Assembly: GCA_030141605.1 (NCBI GenBank)
Contig: JAQGDQ010001253.1
Span: 1-30,000 of the forward strand
Length of the DNA stretch: 30,000 nt
Direction: 5' to 3'
Source: Tubiluchus corallicola
Taxonomy: Eukaryota; Priapulida; Priapulimorpha; Priapulimorphida; Tubiluchidae
The notes beneath the pieces are model-generated. The model was not told the origin of the DNA, did no database searches, and saw nothing but the letters and a program-made list of their open reading frames with translations. The position numbers and the translations under genes are program-made. Below, in pieces: positions 20,319 through 29,599 of the stretch; the stretch's first letter is position 1; every line of letters begins with the position of its first letter.

Positions 20319-21640
20319 TTGAAAATTAAACACTGGAGTAAACTTAAGTTCTTGTGAATTCTTAGTGAAATAAACTGACATTTGGTTTCCTGTTGTAACT
20401 GTTATTAATTTTTCATACAATCTCTTTTGAGCTGAACATTGAAAAATCACACCATTTTAAACAGAATAATTATGCAAGCTTTATTGTAGGCATTGAAGAA
20501 AACACATTTGAAATACAATATTCAGCAATTGAGATTGGGAGTTGCTGGTTCATTTCGAAAACTAATGAAAAGAGATTAAAAAGATTTCATAAACACCCGA
20601 ACCACATGAACTTCAAAGATTTGCAACCAAAACTGTATAGTTAACTATCGAATCATCTTTTATTTTTTTTAAATCCAAAAACGAACCTGCGTGGGCGGAT
20701 CCAACCTTTTTTAGTACCATAAATGTTTCTAGTGCTGTTTCTCAGTTTATTTTTATTATATTATCATTGCAATAATTTTAAACAATATACAGCTTTTCAT
20801 AATATTGAAATCAACTTACAACAACGTATTGAATCATTTATCATAAAATTTGATATCAATTCTGTACTTTTTAATTTACATTGCACCAAGGCTAATATAC
20901 ATATTCTGTGTATATCTTTATATAGTGCTAGATCATATTTTGTTTGTGTTATGCTGTGTACAAAAGTTTGTTTGTGAGTACAAAACTGTACATATGTGTT
21001 TGTGTGTGTAATTCTTGCTTTTAGACTAAAAGTCCAATGACGGGAATGTATCTATTTCATTTATTTATCACAATTAAAATGATTTTATATTACATAAACT
21101 TTTTTAAATAACCAGTTACTTTTGGAACGCCCAGTATAATACGTAAAAACGTGTTTTTCATTAGCTGACGCACAACGTACAGCATGACAAACTCGTCGCG
21201 AAAGTGTGAAATTTTACAGAGCGATAAAATAATCGCACGTTGCCTACTTGTTTGAGTTGGAGAGCTTTTTACGCGTCCATGTTGTTTTCTCGTACATGTG
21301 TGTGACGCTCAGGCTTATTTTAGGCCAGGTTATGTAACTAGTTCCTACTGTTATAATTCCACCATTTATAAAAGAAGTTTAGTTAAGATGTTTAACGATA
21401 TAATGACAGAAGCCAACCTGTTCTGAAATCAAATTTCACCTGTACATTCAATGATACTGTTTATGCATTACTTCTATACCATGTGATTGAAGCCACGTAA
21501 ACGAAATTTTGGCTGTTCAGTTCGCCCAGGTATTCCGCTTGAAGTTGTCGAGTTAAGCGGACGTTCACATGTCATAAAATGATGGTTTAGTAGTAATAGT
21601 GCTTGCTTGTAGAAAAGCGATCTGTCTACCTGGTTACGAC
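20319..21640. other. Non-repetitive AT-rich segment
   Basis: An 84-codon plus frame at 20723-20977 is rich in C, F, L and Y and not recognised. From about 21120 to 21310 the sequence is less AT-rich (GCGCAC, CGTCGCGAAAG) and may include old repeat material. No RNA gene is identified. Confidence 0.35.
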
Positions 21641-21654
21641 AGAGACGATAGTTG

Positions 21655-22160
21655 CATTCTAGCGATGATACTTACCTATTGCTGATTATATTTTCCTGAC
21701 GCTGATGATACATCACTTACCAGTTGTCGATGATATCTGCTGCTGATGATACTTACTCGTATTTACCTGACGTTGATGATACTGTCGTTGGTGCGGGATG
21801 CTGTGATTACAAAATTGGTAATCCTTACTTTGCGACGAGTGCAGGAGCTTGGATGCTACCCCATTTTGGCGTCGTATTAGTGGAGGCGTGTACATCAGGA
21901 GTCGTCAAAGTTTGGAGACGTCGTTCACGTAATCAGATCCATCAAGAGGTAGTGTAGTCAACCGTTCTATGGTGCACCATTCCTTGATCAAGCCCCTGGT
22001 GAGGAGATGCTGCGGAATGGGAGCAGGAGAATAGTCGCTTGATGATGCCAAGACTGGACTGGTGAAAAACATTACGTTGTTCTTTCTCTTCTTAGCCGGC
22101 TTAGTCTTTATTATTAACAGTTGTCTCGTAATGTGTTTTGAAACATTCATTAAATTGTTA
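21655..22160. other. Moderate-GC segment with GATGATACTTAC repeats and unassigned frames
   Basis: GATGATAC occurs about five times between 21663 and 21782 in a degenerate ~30-60-bp pattern with ACTTACC and CTGACGYTGATGATAC. Beyond it, frames are open on both strands (plus 21724-21957, 77 codons; minus 21905-22150, 81 codons) in CpG-containing DNA. Neither is recognised; an old LTR-element remnant or an exon are both possible. Confidence 0.3.
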
Positions 22161-22164
22161 TATT

Positions 22165-22670
22165 ATTTTATTAATTCAGTGGTTTCTTCTCAGTGTTTTC
22201 GACTCAATGTTTAGTACCTGCGAAGGCTGGAATTTGTGAATAAATGCTGTACATTTTACTGTAACTTTAAGGACACGAAAAGGGGTACCTGAAGTAGGTT
22301 TCAGAAAAATCGCCTTAAAAAATTATATTACTTTATAGCAATTTTATGCGTATCTCATACTCGCACTGAAAGGAATTTTAGTTTGTTTTCATTTTAAATC
22401 TCCTGCAATACTGTTCCGAAGTCGCTATTACATGACGTCATGTACCAAACGTAAATCAAGGGAAGAAAAGGCAATGTTAAATTATATCTCAAAAGACTTT
22501 CCGTGCAAATCTATAATACTTGTATTTTCGCTTACCTGCTAGAAAGACTTATGTAACTAAAAAAGAAAATTATTAATTATTTAAAATGTTCTCACCAATT
22601 GGTAAAATGTCGCTGACTCACCCTCCAGGGTGCACCACTCACTAACCAAAAAACGTATTTTTAATCTTAT
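22165..22670. other. AT-rich spacer
   Basis: Nothing recognised apart from a TACATGACGTCATGTACC palindrome near 22430-22447 with a CRE-like TGACGTCA core. Confidence 0.35.
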
Positions 22671-22680
22671 TGACAAGATA

Positions 22681-22839
22681 CAGTAATTTAAAATTTTATT
22701 TAGTTAGTGACTTGTGCGCTACGAATGCTCTGATTATTTTTTCAAACTTTACAAAATGTTACCTAAACTTTTTTCAAATGATCTGTCCTGAAAATGGCAG
22801 CGCCTAAAGACCATTGGTGGAGTTTAAATTTTCAAGTAT
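22681..22839 (+). repeat. Dispersed repeat family D, left half
   Basis: Matches 10561-10711: CAGTAATTTAAAATTT, then TTAGTTAGTGAC, TACGAATGCTCTGATT and AAAATGGCAGCGCC. It is followed by a (CAT)n run (22839-22892) and (TA)n. Confidence 0.7.
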
Positions 22840-22930
22840 CATCATCATCAACATCATCGTCATCGTCATCATCACGTTCATCGTCATCATCATTTTTTTA
22901 TTTGTTTTGATATATATATATATATATATA

Positions 22931-23115
22931 AAATTTTGATGTGACCGAATATATTCAAACAAGTAATTAACACGACTATTATATATATATATATATATTA
23001 GAAAATATACATATATATATATATATATATATTCATATATGTATATTTTCTAATATATATAAAATAGTTGTGTTAAATACTTGTTTGGATATATTCGGTC
23101 ACACCAAAGTTTTGG
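22931..23115. repeat. Palindromic (foldback) repeat, ~80-bp arms
   Basis: The left arm AAATTTTGATGTGACCGAAT...AACACGACTATT, (TA)n, TTAGAAAATATACATATA is repeated in reverse complement as TATATGTATATTTTCTAA, (AT)n, AAATAGTTGTGTTAAATACT and ATTCGGTCACACCAAAG. The central loop is only a (TA)n run, so the whole 185 bp can fold as one hairpin. It is probably a MITE or foldback element. Confidence 0.85.
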
Positions 23116-23745
23116 TAAGCAATGTTTTAATATAATATTTTATAAGATAGAAAATTTCGTTCAACGGACAGTTATATGGCTTTACGTAATCGAGGTAGAT
23201 ATGGCCATAATTATGCATCGCATCATATTTATCATTCCTGAAATTAAATGCTCAGTATTAGTTCAGCAGTGTCTATATTGTATATTGGAAAAATCTGTGT
23301 TAGTTTCTTCATAAAAGGAAACACAATTCTATGTTATATATTTGTAACCCGACCAGGAGAACATTGGTTTCCCGAAATATCCATATTACTGGTAAACACA
23401 CTTACTGATGGATAGAAAACATCAGTTTTTGCACTGATAGTTGTTTGAAAAAGCTTTACAATTTAGCCAGAATTATCGTTTTTAGAATTAGCCTTTTAGA
23501 AAAACTAACAAATATATAAAAAAAGAATACGATACACATGTATATGGTATGATTTTAGCTATTTTTGTACAGCTTCTGAATAATTATAGCAAATAAAAAC
23601 TTGATTTAAACTGAGGTTGGCAACTTCTTTATTACAGCCTGTTGACATTTTAAATGAATAAATTTGATTAGTTCTCAATCCATATTTGCTTGTTTGTTTT
23701 GTTTTGTTTTTTTGAAGAAAAAATATGTTACAGACTATGTTAGAG
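23116..23745. other. AT-rich spacer
   Basis: The plus frame 23081-23314 (77 codons) starts inside the palindrome arm and is not recognised. Nothing else is seen. Confidence 0.35.
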
Positions 23746-23752
23746 TGCAAAT

Positions 23753-24060
23753 AGAATAGAGCAGAATAGCATAAAATAGAATAGAATAGAATGGAATGGA
23801 ATGGAATGGAATGGAATGGAATGGAATGGAATGGAATGGAATGGAATGGAATGGAATGGAATGGAATGGAATGGAATGGAAATGGAATGGAATAGAATAG
23901 AATAGAATAGAATAGAATAGAATAGAATAGAATAGAATAGAATAGAATAGAATAGAATAGAATAGAATAGAATAGAATAGAATAGAATAGAATAGAACGG
24001 AACAGAATTGAATAAAACTGAACAGAACATAACATAACAGAAAAGAACATAATAGCACAA
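23753..24060. repeat. (GGAAT)n and (AGAAT)n pentanucleotide array
   Basis: A block of TGGAA units (about 23789-23892) is joined to a block of TAGAA units (about 23892-23998), with degenerate ends. The minus-strand FHSIP/ILFYS frames (up to 172 codons) are repeat products. Confidence 0.96.
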
Positions 24061-24639
24061 AGCAGAATGTTTCTCAAATCTGCTTTAATTTTGCCAGAAA
24101 TTTCCTAAGAGTTAAGAAGAAAAAGCTGTTAGGAAAGGGTTAATTTTTCAAATAAAAATATTGTGTGATTGCTCGTTCTGATCGCTTAAAATTGACTAGT
24201 ACGTTATATTGCTATTTTAAAATAAGAATTTCAAATAAAGTTTGTTTTATTTAAACATTTCCAACTGTCTATATCAAACATCATCCCCACCAATAAAGTA
24301 CAGAACTAATCACTAGTTAATATGACTAAACTAGCCAATGCTAAATCATATCTTTCATTTCGTTATGCATTTTTATTTTGAGATGTTAAGAAGCATTTGA
24401 ACACACCTGCTTTATTCGAGACTTAGAAAAGTTAATATCAAAAAACTATTACCCAAAACTCCAAAGTAAGACTAAACCAGCACATTTTTGTAACATAAAA
24501 ATACTGTTAAATGAATTTATGTATACAGGAGTGCAATAAATATTGTTGAGGACATCTTTAGGCCTATTATGAAAAGCACATATAAAAACAGTCGAAAGCA
24601 ATAATTGTGCAAAATAGCAGCCATGTAGGCAATTATAAA
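24061..24639. other. AT-rich spacer
   Basis: GGAAAGGGTTAATTTTTC near 24132 resembles one end of a TTAA-type element but no partner is seen. The 67-codon minus frame 24449-24652 is not recognised. Confidence 0.35.
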
Positions 24640-24838
24640 TTAACCGTTTCATACCCGTTGTATTCCGTGGGACTTCTATTGAATCCCAATGTATAACGTG
24701 GGATACAGGCTACATATTTAGCACGCGGGCACAGGTAGAAAAAAATTATTATCTGTAAACAAGATGGACATACTGAACAAAAGTACTAAGCCAAAAATTT
24801 TCCTTATTAAAAAAATAATTTGGGACTGAAAGGGTTAA
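24640..24838 (+). mobile_element. TTAA-flanked MITE (piggyBac-like ends), copy 3, internally deleted
   Basis: Left end TTAACCGTTTCATACCCG, right end GGGACTGAAAGGGTTAA. Compared with copy 1, about 270 bp between the two GTATCCC palindromes is missing, leaving 199 bp. The deletion joins CCGTGGGA to TTGAATCCCAATG. Both ends are still next to TTAA. Confidence 0.85.
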
Positions 24839-24965
24839 TAAATACAATTGCTCACACTTGCGATAAGCACGTAAATTTTAATTTCTATGTTGGTTATAAA
24901 GGACAAAGATAAAATAAACACGCTATCATTATAAGTCAGCATTATAAAACACAATTAAATAACGC

Positions 24966-25266
24966 TGTTACAGTTACAGTTACAGTTACAGTTACAATTC
25001 AGTTACAGTTACAGTTACAGATACAATTACAGATACAGTTACAGTTGCAGTTACAATTACAGATACAGTTACAGTTACAGTTACAATTACAGTTACAATT
25101 CAGTTACTGTTACAATTACAGTTACAGTTACAGTTACAGTTACAGTTACAGTTACAGTTACAGTTACAATTACAGTTACAGTTACAGTTACAGTTACAGT
25201 TACAGTTACAGTTACAATTCAGTTACAGTTACAGTTGCGATTGCAGTTACAGTTACAGTTACAGTT
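24966..25266. repeat. (CAGTTA)n hexanucleotide array
   Basis: About 50 units of CAGTTA with CAATTA, CAGATA and CAATTCAGTTA variants. The 77-codon plus frame is a repeat product. Confidence 0.96.
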
Positions 25267-25345
25267 TACTTTATTTAACGTCGTTTTGTGAAACGAAGAG
25301 CATTAGTCTGTAAAGACTGTTTTCCGACACAAATAAAACCCCCTA
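25267..25345 (-). mobile_element. LINE-like 3' tail abutting the (CAGTTA)n array
   Basis: On the minus strand CTCTTCGTTTCACAAAACGACG (stem CGTTT/AAACG) is followed by TTAAATAAAGTAAACTG and then (TAACTG)n. This is the same hairpin, AATAAA and simple-repeat order seen at the ends of the two minus-strand LINE fragments. No coding part is next to it. Confidence 0.4.
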
Positions 25346-25536
25346 GCATCCTGAATTAAAGCTTAAGCTGATTAAAATACGATAACTTCTGTAGCATTTA
25401 TTACGCATAAAACTACATAATTTCGTCAAAATGCTCAAACGCATTTTGCAATATATTTACGAAGGATTAGTAAACATCTACCAGGCGTACAAAGTCAATT
25501 ATTATTACTACTAATTATAATTATTAACAGACTTAC

Positions 25537-25569
25537 CTGACATGAAATCATGTGTCCAGATATTTTCAT
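25537..25569 (-). CDS. Candidate first coding exon (partial gene), minus strand
   Basis: On the minus strand an ATG at 25569-25567 opens MKISGHMISCQ (11 codons) and meets a near-perfect splice donor, CAG|GTAAGT, with the exon ending at 25537 in phase 0. The same frame is open upstream to a TAA at 25692-25690, so 51 codons lie before the donor; the upstream part includes RFTTGFISC and VERLWTVYEF but has no ATG. The exon sits at the edge of the only CpG-rich segment of the window, as expected for a first exon behind a promoter. No acceptor-like tract precedes it. I cannot identify exon 2 or the protein family. The 39 open codons upstream could be chance. Confidence 0.35.
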
Positions 25570-25574
25570 AAACT

Positions 25575-26420
25575 CATAAACGGTCCACAACCTTTCCACG
25601 GAACCTCCGGTCACACTTCGCGATAAACACGATATAAATCCGGTAGTAAAGCGTCCGCTGCCCGTAGCGACTTCAACTCTTTCTTCGATTTAATTTGTGC
25701 AAACTTTGTATAAACGGCTATCTCATTTATTTGCCAAGATATGGCAAAATGAGATCAAACATGGCGGCCGTGTCCATTCCATTACAGACAGACCATATCG
25801 TGATCATTAGTTAGGACAATAACCATAACGTGTCGTTTACCGCAAACGCGTCTATCGCGCGAAGAAGTAAACACTTTTGATGAATTTCTTTGTGCTGCGA
25901 CTGTAGTCAGCAGAAACAGTGCCGCCGCTACAAAAACGCGCCCGATAAAAGGGCATAAAACCTCTTTTAATGACTTTACGACTCGCGAAAATTTCCGTTA
26001 TAATGAAAGTGGTAGCCAACTCGGGTCTTTTTGGGATCCAGCCTACATCTGCGAGCCGAGTTTTTTATTATTTTCGAATATCGGTCAGTTAAAGAAAGCC
26101 GCTTCGCTTTGTAACACTTTGCCGCATGATTTATGTTCATCAGGGGTTCCCGTCGAGGAGAAGAGATGACTGGACGAAGGGACGGCCTTTACGACAGGAT
26201 GTGTAGCAGCATTACGTAGTATAACACATCTATAAATCCCTGATACACTCGCCGCCCTTTTGCCCAATTTTATTATTTCGCAAAATTTCCAGCGGGCAAC
26301 CCGGAGCGGGGTTCCATTGTGGAGGCAAAACGATATTACAACCTCGTACAAATAGTTACACCGCGGGACAAAGGTACGACATTTGTACGACGCTATGAAA
26401 CATTTTAAATACAGCAAATT
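25575..26420 (-). promoter_or_regulatory. CpG-rich segment, candidate promoter region
   Basis: CpG dinucleotides are frequent here (CGCGATAAACACG, TATCGCGCG, GCGAGCCG, CCGCGGG) and scarce in the rest of the window, which suggests an unmethylated regulatory region. CAAACATGGCGGCC at about 25757-25770 fits the YY1 consensus AAnATGGCGGC. TATA-like TATAAATC and AAAAGGGCATAAAACC also occur. Downstream on the minus strand is a strong splice donor (25536). A minus-strand frame of 110 codons at 26085-26417 lies inside and is not recognised; it may be 5' exon sequence or chance. Transcription could also go to the right. Confidence 0.45.
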
Positions 26421-26476
26421 ACTGCCAAGAATAGGGCTATAAAGTGGATCGCAATTATGAAATTACAGAGTAAGAA

Positions 26477-26680
<204 letters not shown>

Positions 26681-26807
26681 AGACATATACAGTCTATATA
26701 ACAAGAATAAAAATCAGGTACAAGTAAAAGCACAGACTTAGTTTACAGAAACATAGTAAGCTTATAAACAAGAAAGGGTTAGTTAAATGGGTAAATAAAA
26801 TTCTTTG
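26681..26807 (-). mobile_element. 3' untranslated region and tail of LINE fragment 2
   Basis: On the minus strand the stop TGA (26810-26808) is followed by non-coding sequence to AGACTGTATATGTCTGAAATAAA (hairpin AGAC/GTCT then AATAAA) and the AAT array. Confidence 0.6.
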
Positions 26808-27459
26808 TCACGACTTAAAAATGGTTGATCTAAAAATTGTATCATTATTGTACAACAAGTTATTAATAACAGTATTCTGACTCAAAAACAGCCTACTTCT
26901 GAGACTAAACCCGGCTTTCCTACGTATGCAAGGAAAAATTTGGTACATTGTATCTAAAAATTGTATCAGTATTGTTATTAATACAGCAAGTTATTAATAA
27001 CAATATTCTGACTCAAAAAACAGCGTACTTCTGAGACTAAACACAGCATTCCTACATATGCAGGAAAAACTGCATATTGTAGCTAACATACGCTTGCCTT
27101 GTACTACAACGACCAGGCAGATTAAAGAGTCCTCTAATGGCATTATCATAAGTAATTGTTTCAATATTCCCTTTATCGTGATGAAACCAGAAACTATTGC
27201 AATAAAACTGTGTACAAAGTACTACAAAATGTCTTCTCTTGACATCAACAGAACAGTTTTTGAACATCCTAATACCACAATTAGCTCTCACACATAATAA
27301 ACCACGTTGATGTTTAATATCAATATGATCTTGCAATGTGTTGGTCAAGATGTGGCCCAAATATTTCTGGTCAACAACGATCTTAACATCTGAACCAGCA
27401 AAACCACAAGAGATTAACATATCTTTTGGGTATGCAATATGAGCATTTGCTTTTACCAA
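26808..27459 (-). pseudogene. LINE reverse transcriptase C-terminal fragment, frameshifted, with a 124-bp internal duplication
   Basis: The minus frame 27459-27052 reads DVKIVVDQKYLGHILTN, then DIKHQRGLLCVRANCGIRMF, NCSVDVKRRHFVVLC, FYCNSFWF, YDNAIRGLFNLPGRCS. The order 'KYLGHI / DI..Q...LC.RAN.LIR.F..CS..VK..LF...C..FY / YN.A.R.L..LP...S' is characteristic of the region behind the RT palm in CR1/L2-like LINEs. After a stop and frame change the tail resumes as RRKAGFSLRSRLFLSQNTVI, then NNLLYNNDTIFR and stop at 26808. The segment holding AVFSLRSTLF / GFSLRSRLF is present twice (26829-26952 and 26953-27076). The N-terminal half and palm domain are missing, so the copy is inactive. Confidence 0.75.
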
Positions 27460-27461
27460 TC

Positions 27462-28115
27462 TTATAACAAATACGTCATTTTTAAAATTTTTTTTTAGAT
27501 TGAGCAGACATGAATAATATACGAACTAAAATGTTTTTTTCTTGAACTGTAAAATATTAATAATAAAATGTGTCTGTTTTTATGAAAATCCTCATAATCA
27601 TGGACTGTATTGAGGTGGAACTGAAATATTTATGCTGGTTTTGTCAACATGCAAAAGTCACTGACAGTGGCACCATTAACTTGATGTTCTTTGTCAGATA
27701 TCAGCGTAATAAAAGTTGATAACAACTTTTTAAGATTATTCAATGAATGGAATCACTGATAGTTTTCTCCTCAAAACTGTCGATTAAAATAAGAATTCAG
27801 CTGTGCTTTTTTCTCAGTTTAGGTAAACGATTTACCTGTTACGTTTTCTACCGATTGTTCTCTTACAAGTTTACAAGTTTTTTATGAGTTCAAGTTAGTT
27901 CATTTCGAACAGTAAGATACAAATTACAAATAGAAATTTACAACACAGCTGAAGAAAAAAAACAACGCGAAAAATTAATATACTTAAACTACAAATAGTA
28001 AAGCTGCGTGGCTGCCGAGACCTAAAAATGGCAAAACAGTCGCATAAATTAAAGGCCACCTCAGGAAGAAATAGAAAAGGAGAAATAGAGGGATGGATGA
28101 AAAGAACGAAAGGGA
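27462..28115. other. AT-rich spacer between LINE fragments
   Basis: No frame or repeat recognised. It might contain unreadable 5' parts of LINE fragment 2 at its left end and an A-rich stretch near 28070-28115. Confidence 0.35.
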
Positions 28116-28118
28116 AGA

Positions 28119-28230
28119 TTTTGATTTGATTTAATATTTTATTTCAAACTTCACGAAGTTCATATGCACATCACAAATTAATACAAATAATACAATAAAT
28201 CATGAAACACAATAATAACACAAATAACAA
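28119..28230 (-). mobile_element. 3' untranslated region and tail of LINE fragment 3
   Basis: On the minus strand GATGTGCATATGAACTTCG-TGAAGTTTGAAATAAA carries the hairpin AACTTC/GAAGTT followed directly by GAAATAAA and the short tail TATTAAATCAAATCAAAATC. Same layout as the tail of LINE fragment 2. Confidence 0.6.
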
Positions 28231-28562
28231 TTAACGATATAACAAACTACGCCAATGACATCTAATTACAGAAGTAAAGTTAGCATCTCTGTTTAAAATG
28301 ATCTTGCATATAAAATTTTCACTGTTATTCAGTCTGACGTATAAACTGTATGCACATTTTCTGTGAATAACATCAAAATAAATAAGATTAAGTCTAGTAG
28401 AAATATATCTTGCGCAGTATCATATGAAAAATTAAACAGCTTCCGTGTTGATATATTATATGCAACCTTGAGTTTGCTAAGATTGTAAGAATAAAAATGT
28501 CTCCAAGTGGACATACAATAAAAAATAGTGCAGTGAGCATTAAACAGTTGTCTCTTCACGAA
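28231..28562 (-). pseudogene. LINE reverse transcriptase C-terminal fragment 3, frameshifted
   Basis: Minus-strand translation gives KRQLFNAHCTIFYCMSTW, then LSKLKVAYNISTRKLFNFSY, and after a one-base shift near 28415 it continues CARYISTRLNLIYFD, HRKCAYSLYVRLNNSENFI, RDANFTSVIRCHWRSLLYR with stop TAA at 28233-28231. The words 'K.LF..YC..FYG..LW', 'KLKVAYN...RKLFN' and a C-terminal 'HWRSLLY' are those of CR1/L2-like LINE proteins. It is 5'-truncated at the border of the large inverted repeat (28599), so one insertion may have cut the other. Confidence 0.72.
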
Positions 28563-28598
28563 AGAAAAAAAACAGAAGAAAGACAGAGTATGTCGATG

Positions 28599-28972
28599 TG
28601 ACAATGTTGTGCCAACCAACGATGACAACGATATCAGTAAAATAATAATAAAGTCATTATCACCATTAATAAATTTCAATGCTGAAATGACGAAATTTGT
28701 GTCAACTCACATAGTGCAATAAAGACGGCATATTCTCAGTAATGCAGCTGCATGTTGTGCTTAATTGATGCATATACAAACGATATAATTTTCAATATAA
28801 AAATGATCGCTAGCACCAACTTAAGCAGAGACGGTGGCTTTTCTTCAGATACAAACATCCACAACATTTCGACCAGTTAAGGTCGTGTTCACACAACAAA
28901 CCACCTATATAAAAATACAGTGTAAAAGATACAAAAATAAACATTGTGAGAAGCGAAGAAAACAAATACTAA
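28599..28972 (-). repeat. Large inverted repeat, left arm
   Basis: Begins GTGACAATGTTGTGCCAACC and ends CAAATACTAA. Its reverse complement matches 29102-29475 along the whole arm (same length, scattered substitutions and short indels). It contains the hairpin GACC/GGTC followed by GAAAT (minus strand, 28884-28866). Confidence 0.9.
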
Positions 28973-29013
28973 TAGGAGAAACCTTGTCTTCCTCTTACAA
29001 GGTTTCTCCTATT
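28971..29013. repeat. Perfect 17-bp hairpin in the spacer of the large inverted repeat
   Basis: AATAGGAGAAACCTTGT (28971-28987), 9-nt loop CTTCCTCTT, then the exact reverse complement to 29013. It lies at the left border of the 129-bp spacer, with no partner on the right, so it may be a separate small insertion or a structural signal. Confidence 0.9.
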
Positions 29014-29101
29014 TGCATTGGACAGAGAATGAATTGTGCTGAAGTAATATAATTTTTTTTCTGTCGTTTGGCTTTGTATCACACGATATTAAGTTTACAC
29101 T

Positions 29102-29475
29102 TTAGTATTTGTCTTGTTTGCTTGTCGCAATGTTGATTTTTGAATCTTTTACACCTTATTTTTATTTAGGTGGTTTGCTGTGTGAACACGATCTTAGCTG
29201 GTCGAAATGTTGTGGATGTTTGTATCTGAAGAAAAGCCACCGTCTCTGCTTAAGTTGGTGCTAGCGATCATTTTTATATTGAAAGTTATATCGTTTGTAT
29301 ATGCACCAATTAAACATAGCATGCAGATACTTTACTGAGAATATGCTGTCTTCATGGCACTATGTGAGTTGACACAAATTTCGTCAATTCAGCATTGAAA
29401 TTTATTAATGGTGATAATGACTTTATTATCATTTTACTGATATCGTTGTCATTTTGGTTGGCACAACATTGTCAC
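29102..29475 (+). repeat. Large inverted repeat, right arm
   Basis: Begins TTAGTATTTGTCTTG and ends GGCACAACATTGTCAC; counterpart of 28599-28972. The hairpin GATC/GGTC (29190-29203) followed by GAAAT is the wobble-paired version of the left arm's GACC/GGTC. Confidence 0.9.
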
Positions 29476-29479
29476 TGGG

Positions 29480-29595
29480 TTGCTGCTTGATCGTGACACA
29501 GGGAATGTCGAAACGCTCCAGATGTTGTGTTTGAATAGAAGCCATGTCTTTGTTTAAGTTGATGCTGGTAATTACTTTTATATAAAGAATTCGTT
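29480..29595 (+). repeat. Third, partial and diverged copy of the inverted-repeat arm
   Basis: GTCGAAACGCTCCAGATGTTG, then GAAGCCATGTCTTTGTTTAAG, then TTGATGCTGGTAATTACTTT follows the same order as 29200-29285 at an offset of about 306 bp, in direct orientation. Hairpin GACA/TGTC (29495-29509) is followed by GAAAC. Confidence 0.65.
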
Positions 29596-29599
29596 TCAC

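Noticed and set aside
19704-20450. Poly-RI, poly-FA and poly-EC frames
   Set aside because: Hexanucleotide array artefacts on both strands.
25765-25818. Plus-strand ORF starting ATGGCGGCC in the CpG island
   Set aside because: Only 17 codons (MAAVSIPLQ...) before a stop and no good donor; the ATG is better explained as part of a YY1-like motif.
28329-28679. Single 116-codon minus-strand gene
   Set aside because: The first ~40 codons are inverted-repeat sequence and the rest is LINE reverse-transcriptase remnant; the frame is a chance fusion of the two.
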